Assembly (NCBI GenBank): GCA_027314645.1
Contig: DAHVAL010000004.1
Span: 52,737-116,736, forward strand
Source of the DNA: Nitrospirota bacterium
Lineage (GTDB): Bacteria > Nitrospirota > Leptospirillia > Leptospirillales > Leptospirillaceae
Direction: 5' to 3'
Length of the DNA stretch: 64,000 bases
Positions 20,666 to 30,060 of this stretch are shown one piece after another. Positions within the stretch are counted from its first letter, which is position 1. The number at the start of each line of letters is the position of its first letter. The position numbers and the translations under genes are program-made. The notes beneath the pieces were generated by a model. The model did not search any database, was not told the origin of the DNA, and saw nothing but the letters and a program-made list of their open reading frames with translations.

Positions 20666-22016
20666 CTTTTTTCCCGAGCCATACTCTTGCCTGACCGGGT
20701 TGGGTCAGGACCCCGGTCCGCTGAAGCACCCTTAGCTCGGCGAGGATCATCCCCCGTCTGGCCGGCGGGATGTCGGGGTATTTTAGAAGCTCTTCCCCTC
20801 CAAGCAAGGGGGGCGTCCACCGGTCACGGACAATGTAGTCCTTCCAGAATGTGAGATCTTCCTCCCGGGCGATCAGCAGGAGAAGAAGGACACGCGGGAG
20901 GTCGAGTCTGTCGGCGAGGGCCTGCATCCTTCCCGGCTCCCTCCCCGAGGCCTTCTCGAACCCCTCATAGAATCCTTCGAAAGGCCACCCATCTTTCTCG
21001 AACAGCACCTGATGAAGACGCTCCCGCATTTTTTCCCCGAGGCCCAGGCGCGCCATCAGGGTCCGGACCCCATTCCGGGGAATCCCGAAAAACAGGGCAA
21101 GATAAAACATATCGCGATCGAGAACCTCTCCCGAGGCAACACCCTGATTGAAGCCTCGCAACGCATTCCGGATCCCCATCCAACGCCGGATCCGAAGTCT
21201 CCTGACCGAAGAGAGCACGGATGAACCCCCGAGGGAGCGGATGATCCCGGCATCGAACAGACGCTCCAGAACTTCCAACGGGTCGGGCTCATCAAGAAGC
21301 CGGTCCATTTCTCGATAGACCCTCGCTCCTCCCACACACTCCCAAAGATCCGGCAGAAGGACGGCGGACTCGACGGATTTCTTGAGCGGTTCGCTGCTCT
21401 TTAGTCCCAAGCGGACGGACAGACGGGCCCACCGAAACAGACGGGTCGGATCTTCACGAAAAGTTCCGGGTTTGACGGGATGTACGACGCCCTCCCGAAG
21501 ATCCCGAAGTCCGTGGTGCGGATCCCTCATCCCCACGATTTGCTTTTTGGCCGTCGACCATTCAAGAAAAATGGCATTCATGGTAAAATCCCTGCGAATC
21601 GCATCGTCTTCAAGGCTTCCGGCGGCCACATGCGGAAGCTCCCCCGGACGTTCGTACCATTCCCGCCGAAATCGTGACATATCGATGCGAAGCGGCCACC
21701 CCCCGTCGCTTGGGACCAAGATTCTGGCCGTCAGAAACCCTTGTTCCACCCGAAGGTCCGCCTTGAAGGACGCCGCCACGGATCTGGCCCATGGATCGAG
21801 GTCTCCGTCGATCACTAGATCGATGTCTGGCCCGAGGGCTCTTGGTCCAAGCAAGAGGAGATCCCTGACCCACCCTCCGACAATATAGAAATTCTCTTTC
21901 GGGGGGGCGGGAACGCGGGAAAGGATTTGACGCCAGGGATGACCAGGGTCCGGAAGACGGAACACCTCCGCTCCTTCGCAGGAAAAATTCACCGGTGTGA
22001 GCTTGTGTGGATCCAA
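20646..22016 (-). CDS. tRNA nucleotidyltransferase / poly(A) polymerase family protein
   Basis: YIVGGWVRDLLLLGPRALGPDIDLVIDGD...RRDFTMNAIFLEW; class II nucleotidyltransferase motifs. Confidence 0.9.
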   Translation of the reverse strand: MDPHKLTPVNFSCEGAEVFRLPDPGHPWRQILSRVPAPPKENFYIVGGWVRDLLLLGPRALGPDIDLVIDGDLDPWARSVAASFKADLRVEQGFLTARILVPSDGGWPLRIDMSRFRREWYERPGELPHVAAGSLEDDAIRRDFTMNAIFLEWSTAKKQIVGMRDPHHGLRDLREGVVHPVKPGTFREDPTRLFRWARLSVRLGLKSSEPLKKSVESAVLLPDLWECVGGARVYREMDRLLDEPDPLEVLERLFDAGIIRSLGGSSVLSSVRRLRIRRWMGIRNALRGFNQGVASGEVLDRDMFYLALFFGIPRNGVRTLMARLGLGEKMRERLHQVLFEKDGWPFEGFYEGFEKASGREPGRMQALADRLDLPRVLLLLLIAREEDLTFWKDYIVRDRWTPPLLGGEELLKYPDIPPARRGMILAELRVLQRTGVLTQPGQARVWLGKKATEELL

Positions 22017-22106
22017 GCATATTCAGCTACAACTGTGATACCATCTTTATCCAAAAGAGACAAACGTCGGGCAATGAAATGCCTGCCAGGTTCAAGGGGG
22101 ACCGGT

Positions 22107-23804
22107 ATGCCGAAGACTGATCCTCTTCCGCTTCCCGCAGAAGAAGCCTACAAGAAAATTCAAGAAGGTCGCTATCTGGAAGGGTTGGCGTTGCTTGCGC
22201 CAATAAATTCCGGAAATCCTCTCCAGGTCGACAGTCGCATCGAAACACTGCGTGGACAGGCTCTCGAATCACTCGGCCGTCTTTCTGAGGCGGAGGCGGC
22301 CTATTGGAAGGCCCTTTCGACGGAGAAGGGCGGATCGTCCAAGCCTTATCTGATGCTCGGTCTGTTAAAGGATCGAATGGAGGACAGGGAAAAAGGGATC
22401 TGGGTTCTGGAGGAAGGCCTGAAACTCTATCCGAATGATGTCGATCTTTTGCGTGAGGCCGGCATTCTCTACGGGTTGACGGGACAATGGCACAGGGCTC
22501 TTCCTTACATCCTTGAGGCCTACAGGAGGAATCCGGAGAATCCTGAAAACATCATGGCCTTTGGGCCGGTTGTCGATCGATTGGAACTTGTTGAGCTTTA
22601 TGGGGAAATGCATCGGGCGTTCACGCGTTTGCTTGAAAAAAACCCAGGGAATCCGGATATTCAGGACTGGTATGGCAGGGCCTTGGAGAGAATCGAAAAG
22701 TCCGGACAGGCCCTCAAGTTCTTTCAAAAACTCCTCAGAAAATCCCCGCGGGACACACGGCTCCTCTCCCATGTGGCACGCCTCTCGCGAAACACAAACC
22801 AAACCGCGCGCGCCTTGGATACCTATCGTCTCCTTTCGGAGGAAACCGGCGAAACAGTGGACATTCTCCTCTCAATGGCCGAAACCCAAAAGATGGCGGG
22901 GAAACCGCTCTCGGCACTCTCTCTTATAAGGCAAGTCCTGGCGATCGAGCCGGACAACATGGAGGCCCGCCTTCTGCTCGCGCTGGCGCTCATCGATCAA
23001 GGGGATTTCGAAAAAGCGGAAGGGGCGCTTCAGGACATACATGTCGCGGCGGCCCATTATCAACTCGGGGAACTTTTCTTCCGGAAGAAGCATTTTATCC
23101 GCGCGGCCGGAGCCTTCGCCCGAGGATTCGCACTCCGCCCCGATCCCTATTATGCCGCGAATCTTCTCAAGCTTCTTCTCGAAGAAAACGAGGACCTCCT
23201 TTTTCTTGAAACGCTCGCCACGCTCAGGATCCTGTTTCCACGGACAAAGGTCTCGGTCTTCCTCCTCAAAAGCGCGAAGGAGCATTTCTCTCCATTGATG
23301 ACCAATTCCAGTATCCCGATCAATAACCCCGACAGACTCGCTCTCGCAGGTCTGGCCGAGGCCTTTCTTCCGGGCGGCAACCGGAAGAGAGCCTATCAGC
23401 TCCTGGAGCAGGCCGTCACCGTAGACCCCATGAGCGAAATTCTATTTTGGACCCTTGCGATGTTTGACGAAGACGCCGAGCGATGGGACTCTGCGGTCAA
23501 TTGGTACAAGAAAGTGAAACGATTTTCGAGAGAGCCCGTGACCCTCCTCCATAGGATCGCGGAAAACCAGCACAACGCCGATTCCTGGATGGACCCGTGG
23601 CCCCTTCTGAAGGAATTTAGCGATATTTACGGTCCGCGACCGGGATTTTTCCGAGTGCTTTTTGCCGTCTTGGCGCGATCGGGGGGAGAGGTTCCCCGGG
23701 AGATCTTGGAACGAGGAATGCAGGCATTTCCGGAGGACCCCTCCTTTTTCACCCTCTACCGCAGCCTCGAGCCGGAGCGCTGGACAAAGCTGGTTCAATT
23801 ATAG
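22107..23804 (+). CDS. TPR-repeat protein
   Basis: Multiple TPR-like repeats (RLSEAEAAYWKALSTEKGG; PLSALSLIRQVLAIEPDNMEARLLLALALIDQGDFEKAEGAL). Start at MPKTDPLP. Confidence 0.8.
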   Translation: MPKTDPLPLPAEEAYKKIQEGRYLEGLALLAPINSGNPLQVDSRIETLRGQALESLGRLSEAEAAYWKALSTEKGGSSKPYLMLGLLKDRMEDREKGIWVLEEGLKLYPNDVDLLREAGILYGLTGQWHRALPYILEAYRRNPENPENIMAFGPVVDRLELVELYGEMHRAFTRLLEKNPGNPDIQDWYGRALERIEKSGQALKFFQKLLRKSPRDTRLLSHVARLSRNTNQTARALDTYRLLSEETGETVDILLSMAETQKMAGKPLSALSLIRQVLAIEPDNMEARLLLALALIDQGDFEKAEGALQDIHVAAAHYQLGELFFRKKHFIRAAGAFARGFALRPDPYYAANLLKLLLEENEDLLFLETLATLRILFPRTKVSVFLLKSAKEHFSPLMTNSSIPINNPDRLALAGLAEAFLPGGNRKRAYQLLEQAVTVDPMSEILFWTLAMFDEDAERWDSAVNWYKKVKRFSREPVTLLHRIAENQHNADSWMDPWPLLKEFSDIYGPRPGFFRVLFAVLARSGGEVPREILERGMQAFPEDPSFFTLYRSLEPERWTKLVQL

Positions 23805-24758
23805 GAGGCTTGAGCTTCCCCCGTCGCCCAAATCGAGCACGACGCCCTCCCTAAGGCCATACGCCGAGACGACCAACCCGGCCTGATTGACAAAATCGAG
23901 AAGGGCAAGAAGGATCAATGTTCCGGCCAGGATGATGTCTTCCCTCCCTCGCTCGACTCCCGGAAGAAGGAGCCGATCCTTTGCTTTCATCGGGCGGATC
24001 TCGCAGAAGAGCTTGTCCACTTCCTGACGCATCAATCCCTGGCCATGAACGATGGCAGGATCATACCGGACGATTTTTCGGACCATTGCGAGAATCGTGG
24101 TGACCGAGCCTGCCGTGCCGACAGGGGTCACCCCCGCGGTGAGATAGGGTTGAAGAATGGTGACGACCTCCTTGAAGCGCTCTGTGAGATAATGGCGAAC
24201 CTGGACAATTTCTGAATCTGTGGGCGGATCGCTCCGAAACCACCCTTCCGTCAGGGTGACGACCCCGATCTCTACCGAGAAGGCTTTCCAAAACTTCATG
24301 GTGGTCTCCCCGACGATCAGTTCGCTCGATCCCCCGCCGATATCGATCACGAGAAAGGGTCCCCGAATCTCGTCCAACCCCAGAAGGGCTCCCCGATAGG
24401 TCAACGCCGCCTCATCCTCGCCGGAAATCACCTTTACCGAAACACCAATCTCCTGTTGGAAGCGGGACAGAACCTCTTCCCGGTTCGAGGCCTGTCGAAG
24501 CGCGGAAGTCCCGATATAGCAAATGCGATCGGGTGCGTAAGAACGGATGTGACCCGCATATTCGGACAACACCGCGATGGTCCGGTCCACTGCCGACCGG
24601 GAAATCTGTCCATTCTCCGCCAAGCCCTCGCCCAGTCGGGTGATTCGGCCGTCTTGAAGAAGAACGCTTTCGATCCGGAGCCCGTTCGCCACTGCGATCA
24701 CAAGCCGGACGGAATTTGTCCCGATATCCACCACGGCGATCCGCCTAAGACGGTTCAT
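23799..24758 (-). CDS. Ppx/GppA family exopolyphosphatase / guanosine pentaphosphatase
   Basis: VVDIGTNSVRLVIA, FLVIDIGGGSSELIVG, VGTAGSVTT motifs. Confidence 0.93.
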   Translation of the reverse strand: MNRLRRIAVVDIGTNSVRLVIAVANGLRIESVLLQDGRITRLGEGLAENGQISRSAVDRTIAVLSEYAGHIRSYAPDRICYIGTSALRQASNREEVLSRFQQEIGVSVKVISGEDEAALTYRGALLGLDEIRGPFLVIDIGGGSSELIVGETTMKFWKAFSVEIGVVTLTEGWFRSDPPTDSEIVQVRHYLTERFKEVVTILQPYLTAGVTPVGTAGSVTTILAMVRKIVRYDPAIVHGQGLMRQEVDKLFCEIRPMKAKDRLLLPGVERGREDIILAGTLILLALLDFVNQAGLVVSAYGLREGVVLDLGDGGSSSLL

Positions 24759-25120
24759 TGACCCTCCCCATCCCGATTATCGGCCCCCTTTTTGCCCTGC
24801 CCCTTAAACCAACCCAGCCCTTTCCGCTCTTCCGAAAGACGCGCGAGTTCCGTACGCATCAAGTCGAGCAGTGTGAGATCCCCTTCCTTCAGGGCGCCCT
24901 CCTGATGATGAGAATAAATGAAGTCCCCCAGGTTCCGATATCCCTCCTCGATATATCGGTCCAAAATCCGGAGCCTCATTCCTCGTTTAAGAAAGTCGTC
25001 GAGGTAAAAAATCCGCATGGCGCTTCTTCCAAGGATGCGCCGCATTCGCCGAAATCCCCGCGTCATCCCCCGGCGATAACTTTTGGGGACTTTCCCCCTT
25101 CTCACCTGATCGACAGCCAA
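24755..25120 (-). CDS. Hypothetical basic protein between recG and ppx
   Basis: ORF filling the recG-ppx gap with short overlaps at both ends; no family recognised. Confidence 0.55.
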   Translation of the reverse strand: MAVDQVRRGKVPKSYRRGMTRGFRRMRRILGRSAMRIFYLDDFLKRGMRLRILDRYIEEGYRNLGDFIYSHHQEGALKEGDLTLLDLMRTELARLSEERKGLGWFKGQGKKGADNRDGEGQ

Positions 25121-27339
25121 TTGTCCACCTCACTGTAGCGGAGCCGGATAAACTGCTCCAGACATGACAGGTTCCACACATCTTCCGGGTGTTGCGGGGA
25201 GTCTCCGAGAGAGCGGGCGGCCGCCTCCCTGGCCCGGACAAGCGTCTCGACGTCCCGCACGAGATCCGCAACGCAAAACATCGGAAGGCCCGACTGTTTT
25301 ACGCCCAAGAACTCTCCCGGCCCCCGCATCCGAAGATCTTCTTCCGCCACCCGAAATCCATCCGCAAAGGACTCGAGGACCTCAAGCCGCATCCGTCCTT
25401 CCGGACTGATCGCAGGACCAGGGACAAGATAGAAGGTCCCGGGGAGACTGCCGCGACCGATTCGGCCGCGCAACTGGTGCAGCTGGGCCAACCCGAATCG
25501 TTCGGCATTCTCAACCACCATCACCGTGGCATTGGGAATGTCCACACCCACCTCGATGACCGTCGTCGCGACGAGAACAGAGAGTTCTCGGCGCCTAAAT
25601 GCCTCCATGACGGCCTCCTTCTCCTCCCCTTCCATGCGTCCTGTCACGAGCCCCACGCGATGTCCGGGGAAAAGAGTCGACAGGAAGGCGTAGGTATCCG
25701 AGGCGTTTTTTGCCTCCACAGCCTCCGATTCCTCAATCAATGGAAGAACGACGAAGACCTGTTCGCCCTTCTCGAGGACCGGGTCGATTCTGGATCGCCA
25801 GAAGTCCTCGCCGGCATTCTTCACCACCCGCGTCGTAATCGTCTGGCGTCCCGGCGGAAGTTCATCAAGAACGGAAAGCTCAAGATCGCCGTAATAGGAC
25901 AGGGCCAAAGACCGTGGAATCGGCGTCGCGGTCATGACAAGAATATCGGGATTGACCCCCTTCGTCGATAGGGCCCGACGCTGGGCCACGCCAAATTTGT
26001 GCTGCTCGTCGATCACGATCATCCCAAGAGAGTGAAAGGGAACGCCTTCTTCAAGAAGGGCGTGAGTCCCCACCACAAGAGCATGCTCCCCCGTGGCTAA
26101 TCCGGACAGCAAGGCCCGTCGTTCGGGGCCGCGAACCGATTGGGCGAGCAGAACGGGTTCGAACCGTTTGTCCCCGGTCATTTCCAAAACGCGCGTTAAC
26201 GTGCGGGCATGTTGTTGAGCCAGGATTTCCGTGGGGGCAAGAAATGCCGCCTGCCGGCCTTCCCGAAGCGCAAGGAGAATGGCGAAGGCGGCAACAAGCG
26301 TCTTTCCAGACCCGACATCCCCCAACAAAAATCGGTTCATCGGATGGGAGGAGAAAAGGTCGTGCAGGATTTCATTGCACGCCCGCTTTTGTGCGCCTGT
26401 CAAGGGAAAGGGAAGCCCGCTCTCGAATGTCTCAAGAGGAGATTCCCCCTTTTCCGAAATGGTCCATGAACGCCCCGAGACAAGAACGGATTTCTTCCGC
26501 ATCATCATGAGGGATTCCAGCAGGAAGAACTCCTCGAAGATGATCCTGGATCGGGGAGGATAATCGGGGGCGAGAAACTCCTCCATCGGACGGTCCGTAT
26601 CCTTTGGAAAATGCATCTCCACAATGGCGGGAAACCAGTCCATCACGCCGGCGTCCCGGCGAACCGCCGGAGGAAGAGGATCAAAGGATTCCCCCCACAG
26701 GGACCGCAAGACATCCCCCGCGAGGCGACGGAAGACGGAGGAGGACACCCCTTCATTCTCGCGGTACACCGGAACGATCCGTCCCACATGATAGGACTTC
26801 CGAAATCCCTCTTCGGGATCGATGACCTCCGTCATTGGCGAGCGGAGCACCAAGGAACGCGCGTAGGAAGAGTATTCGACCTTTCCGAAGAAGAAGGCCT
26901 GGGTCCCCTCCGAAAGATGCTTCAGCAGATATTCCTGGCCGAACCAAACGACAGGGATCGACCCGGTATGGTCGAACACTTCGGCCTCGATAATCGGCGC
27001 CTTCAAACGGGGAACGACCTTCTTTCTGATTCGGCGGACCTCGGCGAGAAATCCCTGCTCCGTCCCTTCCGTCAACCCCGCGATTGTGATCCGCACACGA
27101 CGGTCCTCGTACCGGTACGGGAAGGTGTAGAGGAGGTCGAGGACGCTTCGGATCCCTCGTCGTTCGAGCCTTGCGAGCCGGCGAGGGCCGATCGACGGGA
27201 AGCGGTCCAACCCGGCGGTGAGTTTTAAAGGGCTTGTGAAGTTGCCGGACAAGGAAATCTCCGGATTGGGATTGAGGTGGTCGGCCGTTGTGGTCGTCGC
27301 CATTATAACAGCCTCGACCGCCCTTGTCCGTTCCCTCAC
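25102..27339 (-). CDS. recG: ATP-dependent DNA helicase RecG
   Basis: FLLGDVGSGKTLVAAFA, VIDEQHKFGVAQRRAL, MTATPIPRSLAL, VIEVGVDIPNATVMVVENAERFGLAQLHQLRGRIGRG. Confidence 0.96.
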   Translation of the reverse strand: MRERTRAVEAVIMATTTTADHLNPNPEISLSGNFTSPLKLTAGLDRFPSIGPRRLARLERRGIRSVLDLLYTFPYRYEDRRVRITIAGLTEGTEQGFLAEVRRIRKKVVPRLKAPIIEAEVFDHTGSIPVVWFGQEYLLKHLSEGTQAFFFGKVEYSSYARSLVLRSPMTEVIDPEEGFRKSYHVGRIVPVYRENEGVSSSVFRRLAGDVLRSLWGESFDPLPPAVRRDAGVMDWFPAIVEMHFPKDTDRPMEEFLAPDYPPRSRIIFEEFFLLESLMMMRKKSVLVSGRSWTISEKGESPLETFESGLPFPLTGAQKRACNEILHDLFSSHPMNRFLLGDVGSGKTLVAAFAILLALREGRQAAFLAPTEILAQQHARTLTRVLEMTGDKRFEPVLLAQSVRGPERRALLSGLATGEHALVVGTHALLEEGVPFHSLGMIVIDEQHKFGVAQRRALSTKGVNPDILVMTATPIPRSLALSYYGDLELSVLDELPPGRQTITTRVVKNAGEDFWRSRIDPVLEKGEQVFVVLPLIEESEAVEAKNASDTYAFLSTLFPGHRVGLVTGRMEGEEKEAVMEAFRRRELSVLVATTVIEVGVDIPNATVMVVENAERFGLAQLHQLRGRIGRGSLPGTFYLVPGPAISPEGRMRLEVLESFADGFRVAEEDLRMRGPGEFLGVKQSGLPMFCVADLVRDVETLVRAREAAARSLGDSPQHPEDVWNLSCLEQFIRLRYSEVDNWLSIR

Positions 27340-27418
27340 GCCAGGATTGATTTGAGGTCTTGAAGTCGGGTAGAATGAGCGCTTGTTGGATTAATGGACA
27401 TCTTTTGGGGGCATAAAA

Positions 27419-27610
27419 ATGGCGTCATGTTGCTTTGTATGTGGAAAGACGAAGGTGGTCGGCAATCAAGTGAGCCACTCCCACCGGGTCACAAAAAGGC
27501 TCTTCAAGCCGAACCTCCAGACAGTCCGGGCGATCGTCCAGGGACAGCCCCGGCGGATTCGTGTCTGCACCCGCTGCATCCGGAGCGGAAAGGTTCAAAA
27601 AGCCATCTAA
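27419..27610 (+). CDS. rpmB: 50S ribosomal protein L28 (Cys-containing form)
   Basis: MASCCFVCGKTKVVGNQVSHSHRVTKRLFKPNLQTVRAIVQGQPRRIRVCTRCIRSGKVQKAI. Confidence 0.96.
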   Translation: MASCCFVCGKTKVVGNQVSHSHRVTKRLFKPNLQTVRAIVQGQPRRIRVCTRCIRSGKVQKAI

Positions 27611-27622
27611 GACATTTCTTTG

Positions 27623-27662
27623 CTCCCTTCTGGCCCTCCATGTTTCCAGAAGGGAGTCTTTT
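27623..27662 (+). terminator. Rho-independent terminator of rpmB
   Basis: CTCCCTTCTGG-N12-CCAGAAGGGAG perfect 11-bp stem followed by TCTTTT. Confidence 0.85.
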
Positions 27663-27670
27663 CCCTCACA

Positions 27671-28093
27671 TCAGTCAGTGTTTTTCTCCCTTTCTCCCTT
27701 CCAAGCGATTGCATCGACCTCAAGGGCCGCTCCCTTCGGCAAGCCTGCCACTTCGATGGTGACACGGGCGGGATAGGGGGGAGAAAAATAGGCGGCGCAA
27801 AGATCGTTCACCGTCTGAAACTCGGAAAGGTCGGTCAAATAAAGGGTCAGTTTGACGACATCGTTCAAACTGTACCCGGCTTGCCCGAGGATTTGCCCCA
27901 GGCGATCGAAAATGAGTCTCGCCTCAGCCCCGGTGCCTCCTTCAACGATCTTCCCCTCCGACCCAAGGGCGATTTGGCCAGAAAGAAAGAGCCAGCCTCC
28001 CGCTTCGACCCCCGGGCTGTAAGGCCCCACCGGGGGAGGTCCACCGGGAGGGCCCTCGACCGCCCTTCGGCCGTTTCCCGCATCAGAACGCAT
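27671..28093 (-). CDS. RidA/YjgF family protein
   Basis: GPYSPGVEAGGWLFLSGQIAL...GYSLNDVVKLTLYLTDLSEFQTVNDLCAAYF...PARVTIEVAGLPKGAALEVDAIA. Confidence 0.93.
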   Translation of the reverse strand: MRSDAGNGRRAVEGPPGGPPPVGPYSPGVEAGGWLFLSGQIALGSEGKIVEGGTGAEARLIFDRLGQILGQAGYSLNDVVKLTLYLTDLSEFQTVNDLCAAYFSPPYPARVTIEVAGLPKGAALEVDAIAWKGEREKNTD

Positions 28094-28268
28094 GGAGGGT
28101 CAATCCCAGGCTCGCACCGATCACGGCATAATAAAACGTGGCGATTTTTGGGCTCCGGTTGATTCGGCAGGCCACCGCTCCACACCCGTCTCTCGTCAGA
28201 TAGGTGCTGATTAAAAACCCGAACACGGCGCCTCCGAAGCCTCCCAAAATCATCGCCTTGAAATCCAC
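28083..28268 (-). CDS. Small membrane protein, DUF6132-like
   Basis: GTG start at 28268 with GGAGG 7 nt upstream; FKAMILGGFGGAVFGFLISTYLTRDGCGAVACRINRSPKIATFYYAVIGASLGLTL resembles GC-(x)n-C-x-I-x3-P family pattern. Confidence 0.6.
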   Translation of the reverse strand: MDFKAMILGGFGGAVFGFLISTYLTRDGCGAVACRINRSPKIATFYYAVIGASLGLTLHAF

Positions 28269-28383
28269 GGTCAGACCTCCTCTGTTCTGCAACTCCTTCT
28301 CCCCCGGACAATAGATCCCACGTGAGAAGTCTCTGTATAATGGATGTATGAGCTCTTCACCCCTCTTGAACCAAGGAGTTTCC

Positions 28384-28635
28384 ATGGCCCAGGTCAAACT
28401 TGTTTATGCAAGCTGGTGCCCTTCCTGTCCTGCCGCAAAAAGTTTCTGGCAGCGGTTACGCCAGGAGGTGTCCTTCAGCTATGAGGAAATCGACATTGAC
28501 AGCCCCCGAGGGAAAGAACTGGCGGAACGCTATAACATCCAGTCCGTTCCAACATCCCTGGTGAACGACCGCCCCTATTTTGTCGGCCTGCCAGAACGGC
28601 AGCGGGCTCTCTTGCTCCTGAAATCCCCCCGCTAG
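28384..28635 (+). CDS. Glutaredoxin-like protein
   Basis: MAQVKLVYASWCPSCPAAKSFWQRL...SVPTSLVNDRPYFVGLPERQ; CPSC active-site motif. Confidence 0.82.
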   Translation: MAQVKLVYASWCPSCPAAKSFWQRLRQEVSFSYEEIDIDSPRGKELAERYNIQSVPTSLVNDRPYFVGLPERQRALLLLKSPR

Positions 28636-28672
28636 AATTTGCATCGCGTTCCTTGGGACCCCTCCGATCCTC

Positions 28673-30043
28673 CTAAGGCTGGGCCTTCGTAGGATCCGGC
28701 CAACCCATTCGCCCGAGGGAGGAGAGATACATGGCGAGATCATGCTGCTGCTGTTTCGTGAGAAAGGTGAAGTTCGGCATGATCGAATCAGGAAAATTCG
28801 CCTTGGAGTTCACGAATTGAACCTCAAGCCAGGAGAGGGGATGACCGACGAGCCCCTCTTCGGAGAGATCCGGTCCGATCTTTCCCCCTTTGCCGAAAAC
28901 AGCATGGCATCCAAGGCATCCGGAGTGATTAAAGACGACCTGCCCTCTTTGCATCGAAGCCCTGTCAACATCCACAAGCTTTTTATACCCATGTTCCGCC
29001 ATTAAGGAAAGAATGAGCATGGCCCCAAGGATAAACAGCGTCGACAGGACAGAAATCGGCCTTCTGAATGGGGAACGGACAGGCTTCTTGTCGATGAATG
29101 GGAGAAAGACAAGAACGATCCCGATCAGCACAGGGAGACCGACCACCCCGACAATTTCCGGGCGAACCATTTTGAGGAGCTGAAAGATCCAATCAAAGTA
29201 CCATGCGGGCGTCGGACTATAGGCGGCATTGGACGGATTGGCGACAGACTCGAGGCCCGGTGGGCGAAAGAGGGCCAACACCAGAATCAGGATGAACACC
29301 CCCAGCATCCCAAAGGAGTCCATCAGCACCTGTCGAGGATAAAACGTGTCCTTCGTCGCCTCGTTTTGTTCCGGCGACCCGGAGAAGGGCCCTGCGGGAC
29401 CGACACGACGGAAGATCACCATGTGGAGAATCACGAAGAGAATGAACAGCGTCGGCAGGATCATGGTATGAATCGTGAAGAAGTGGGACAGGGTGAGGGC
29501 TCCCAGACCCACGCCGCCCCGGATCGCGGCCTTGAGGATCTCTCCGACCACCGGAACGAGACCGATCATGTTCGTTCCCACAATCGTCCCCCAATAGGCC
29601 CGCTCATCCCACGGAAGGAGATACCCGGAAAAGGCGGCGATCATGGTCAAGGCAAAAAGGACCGTTCCGATCAGCCACATGATCTCTCTGGGCCGTTTGT
29701 AGGCTCCCCAAAGAAACACCTGGAGAAGGTGGAGTCCTACGGCGATCACCATGATCGAGGAGCCCCAAAAGTGGATTCCTCGGATCAGCCTTCCAACCGG
29801 GAAACCTCTATAGGTGAGGTGATCGATATAGTTGACGCTGTCCCACGCGTGGTCGGGGGTGCCTCCATAGTAAAAGGCCAGCATCATGCCGGTGACAAAT
29901 TGCAAGATCAGAACAAAGAGCACCATCGAGCCGGGAATGTAGGCCCAACGGGAGCCTCCGGGAATCGGCTCGTCGAGGAGAAAACTCATGAGGGCACGGA
30001 TACGAACACGTTCCTCCAGGTAAGCCAAAATTTTCTGTCCCAT
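28673..30043 (-). CDS. Fused cytochrome b6 / subunit IV / cytochrome c subunit of a bc-type complex
   Basis: Heme b ligand pairs H-x13-H (HFWGSSIMVIAVGLH) and H-x14-H (HTMILPTLFILFVILH); subunit-IV-like region with PAWYFDWIFQLL; C-terminal CLGCH c-heme motif. Confidence 0.92.
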   Translation of the reverse strand: MGQKILAYLEERVRIRALMSFLLDEPIPGGSRWAYIPGSMVLFVLILQFVTGMMLAFYYGGTPDHAWDSVNYIDHLTYRGFPVGRLIRGIHFWGSSIMVIAVGLHLLQVFLWGAYKRPREIMWLIGTVLFALTMIAAFSGYLLPWDERAYWGTIVGTNMIGLVPVVGEILKAAIRGGVGLGALTLSHFFTIHTMILPTLFILFVILHMVIFRRVGPAGPFSGSPEQNEATKDTFYPRQVLMDSFGMLGVFILILVLALFRPPGLESVANPSNAAYSPTPAWYFDWIFQLLKMVRPEIVGVVGLPVLIGIVLVFLPFIDKKPVRSPFRRPISVLSTLFILGAMLILSLMAEHGYKKLVDVDRASMQRGQVVFNHSGCLGCHAVFGKGGKIGPDLSEEGLVGHPLSWLEVQFVNSKANFPDSIMPNFTFLTKQQQHDLAMYLSSLGRMGWPDPTKAQP

Positions 30044-30060
30044 CGCAGCGTTCCTTTATC

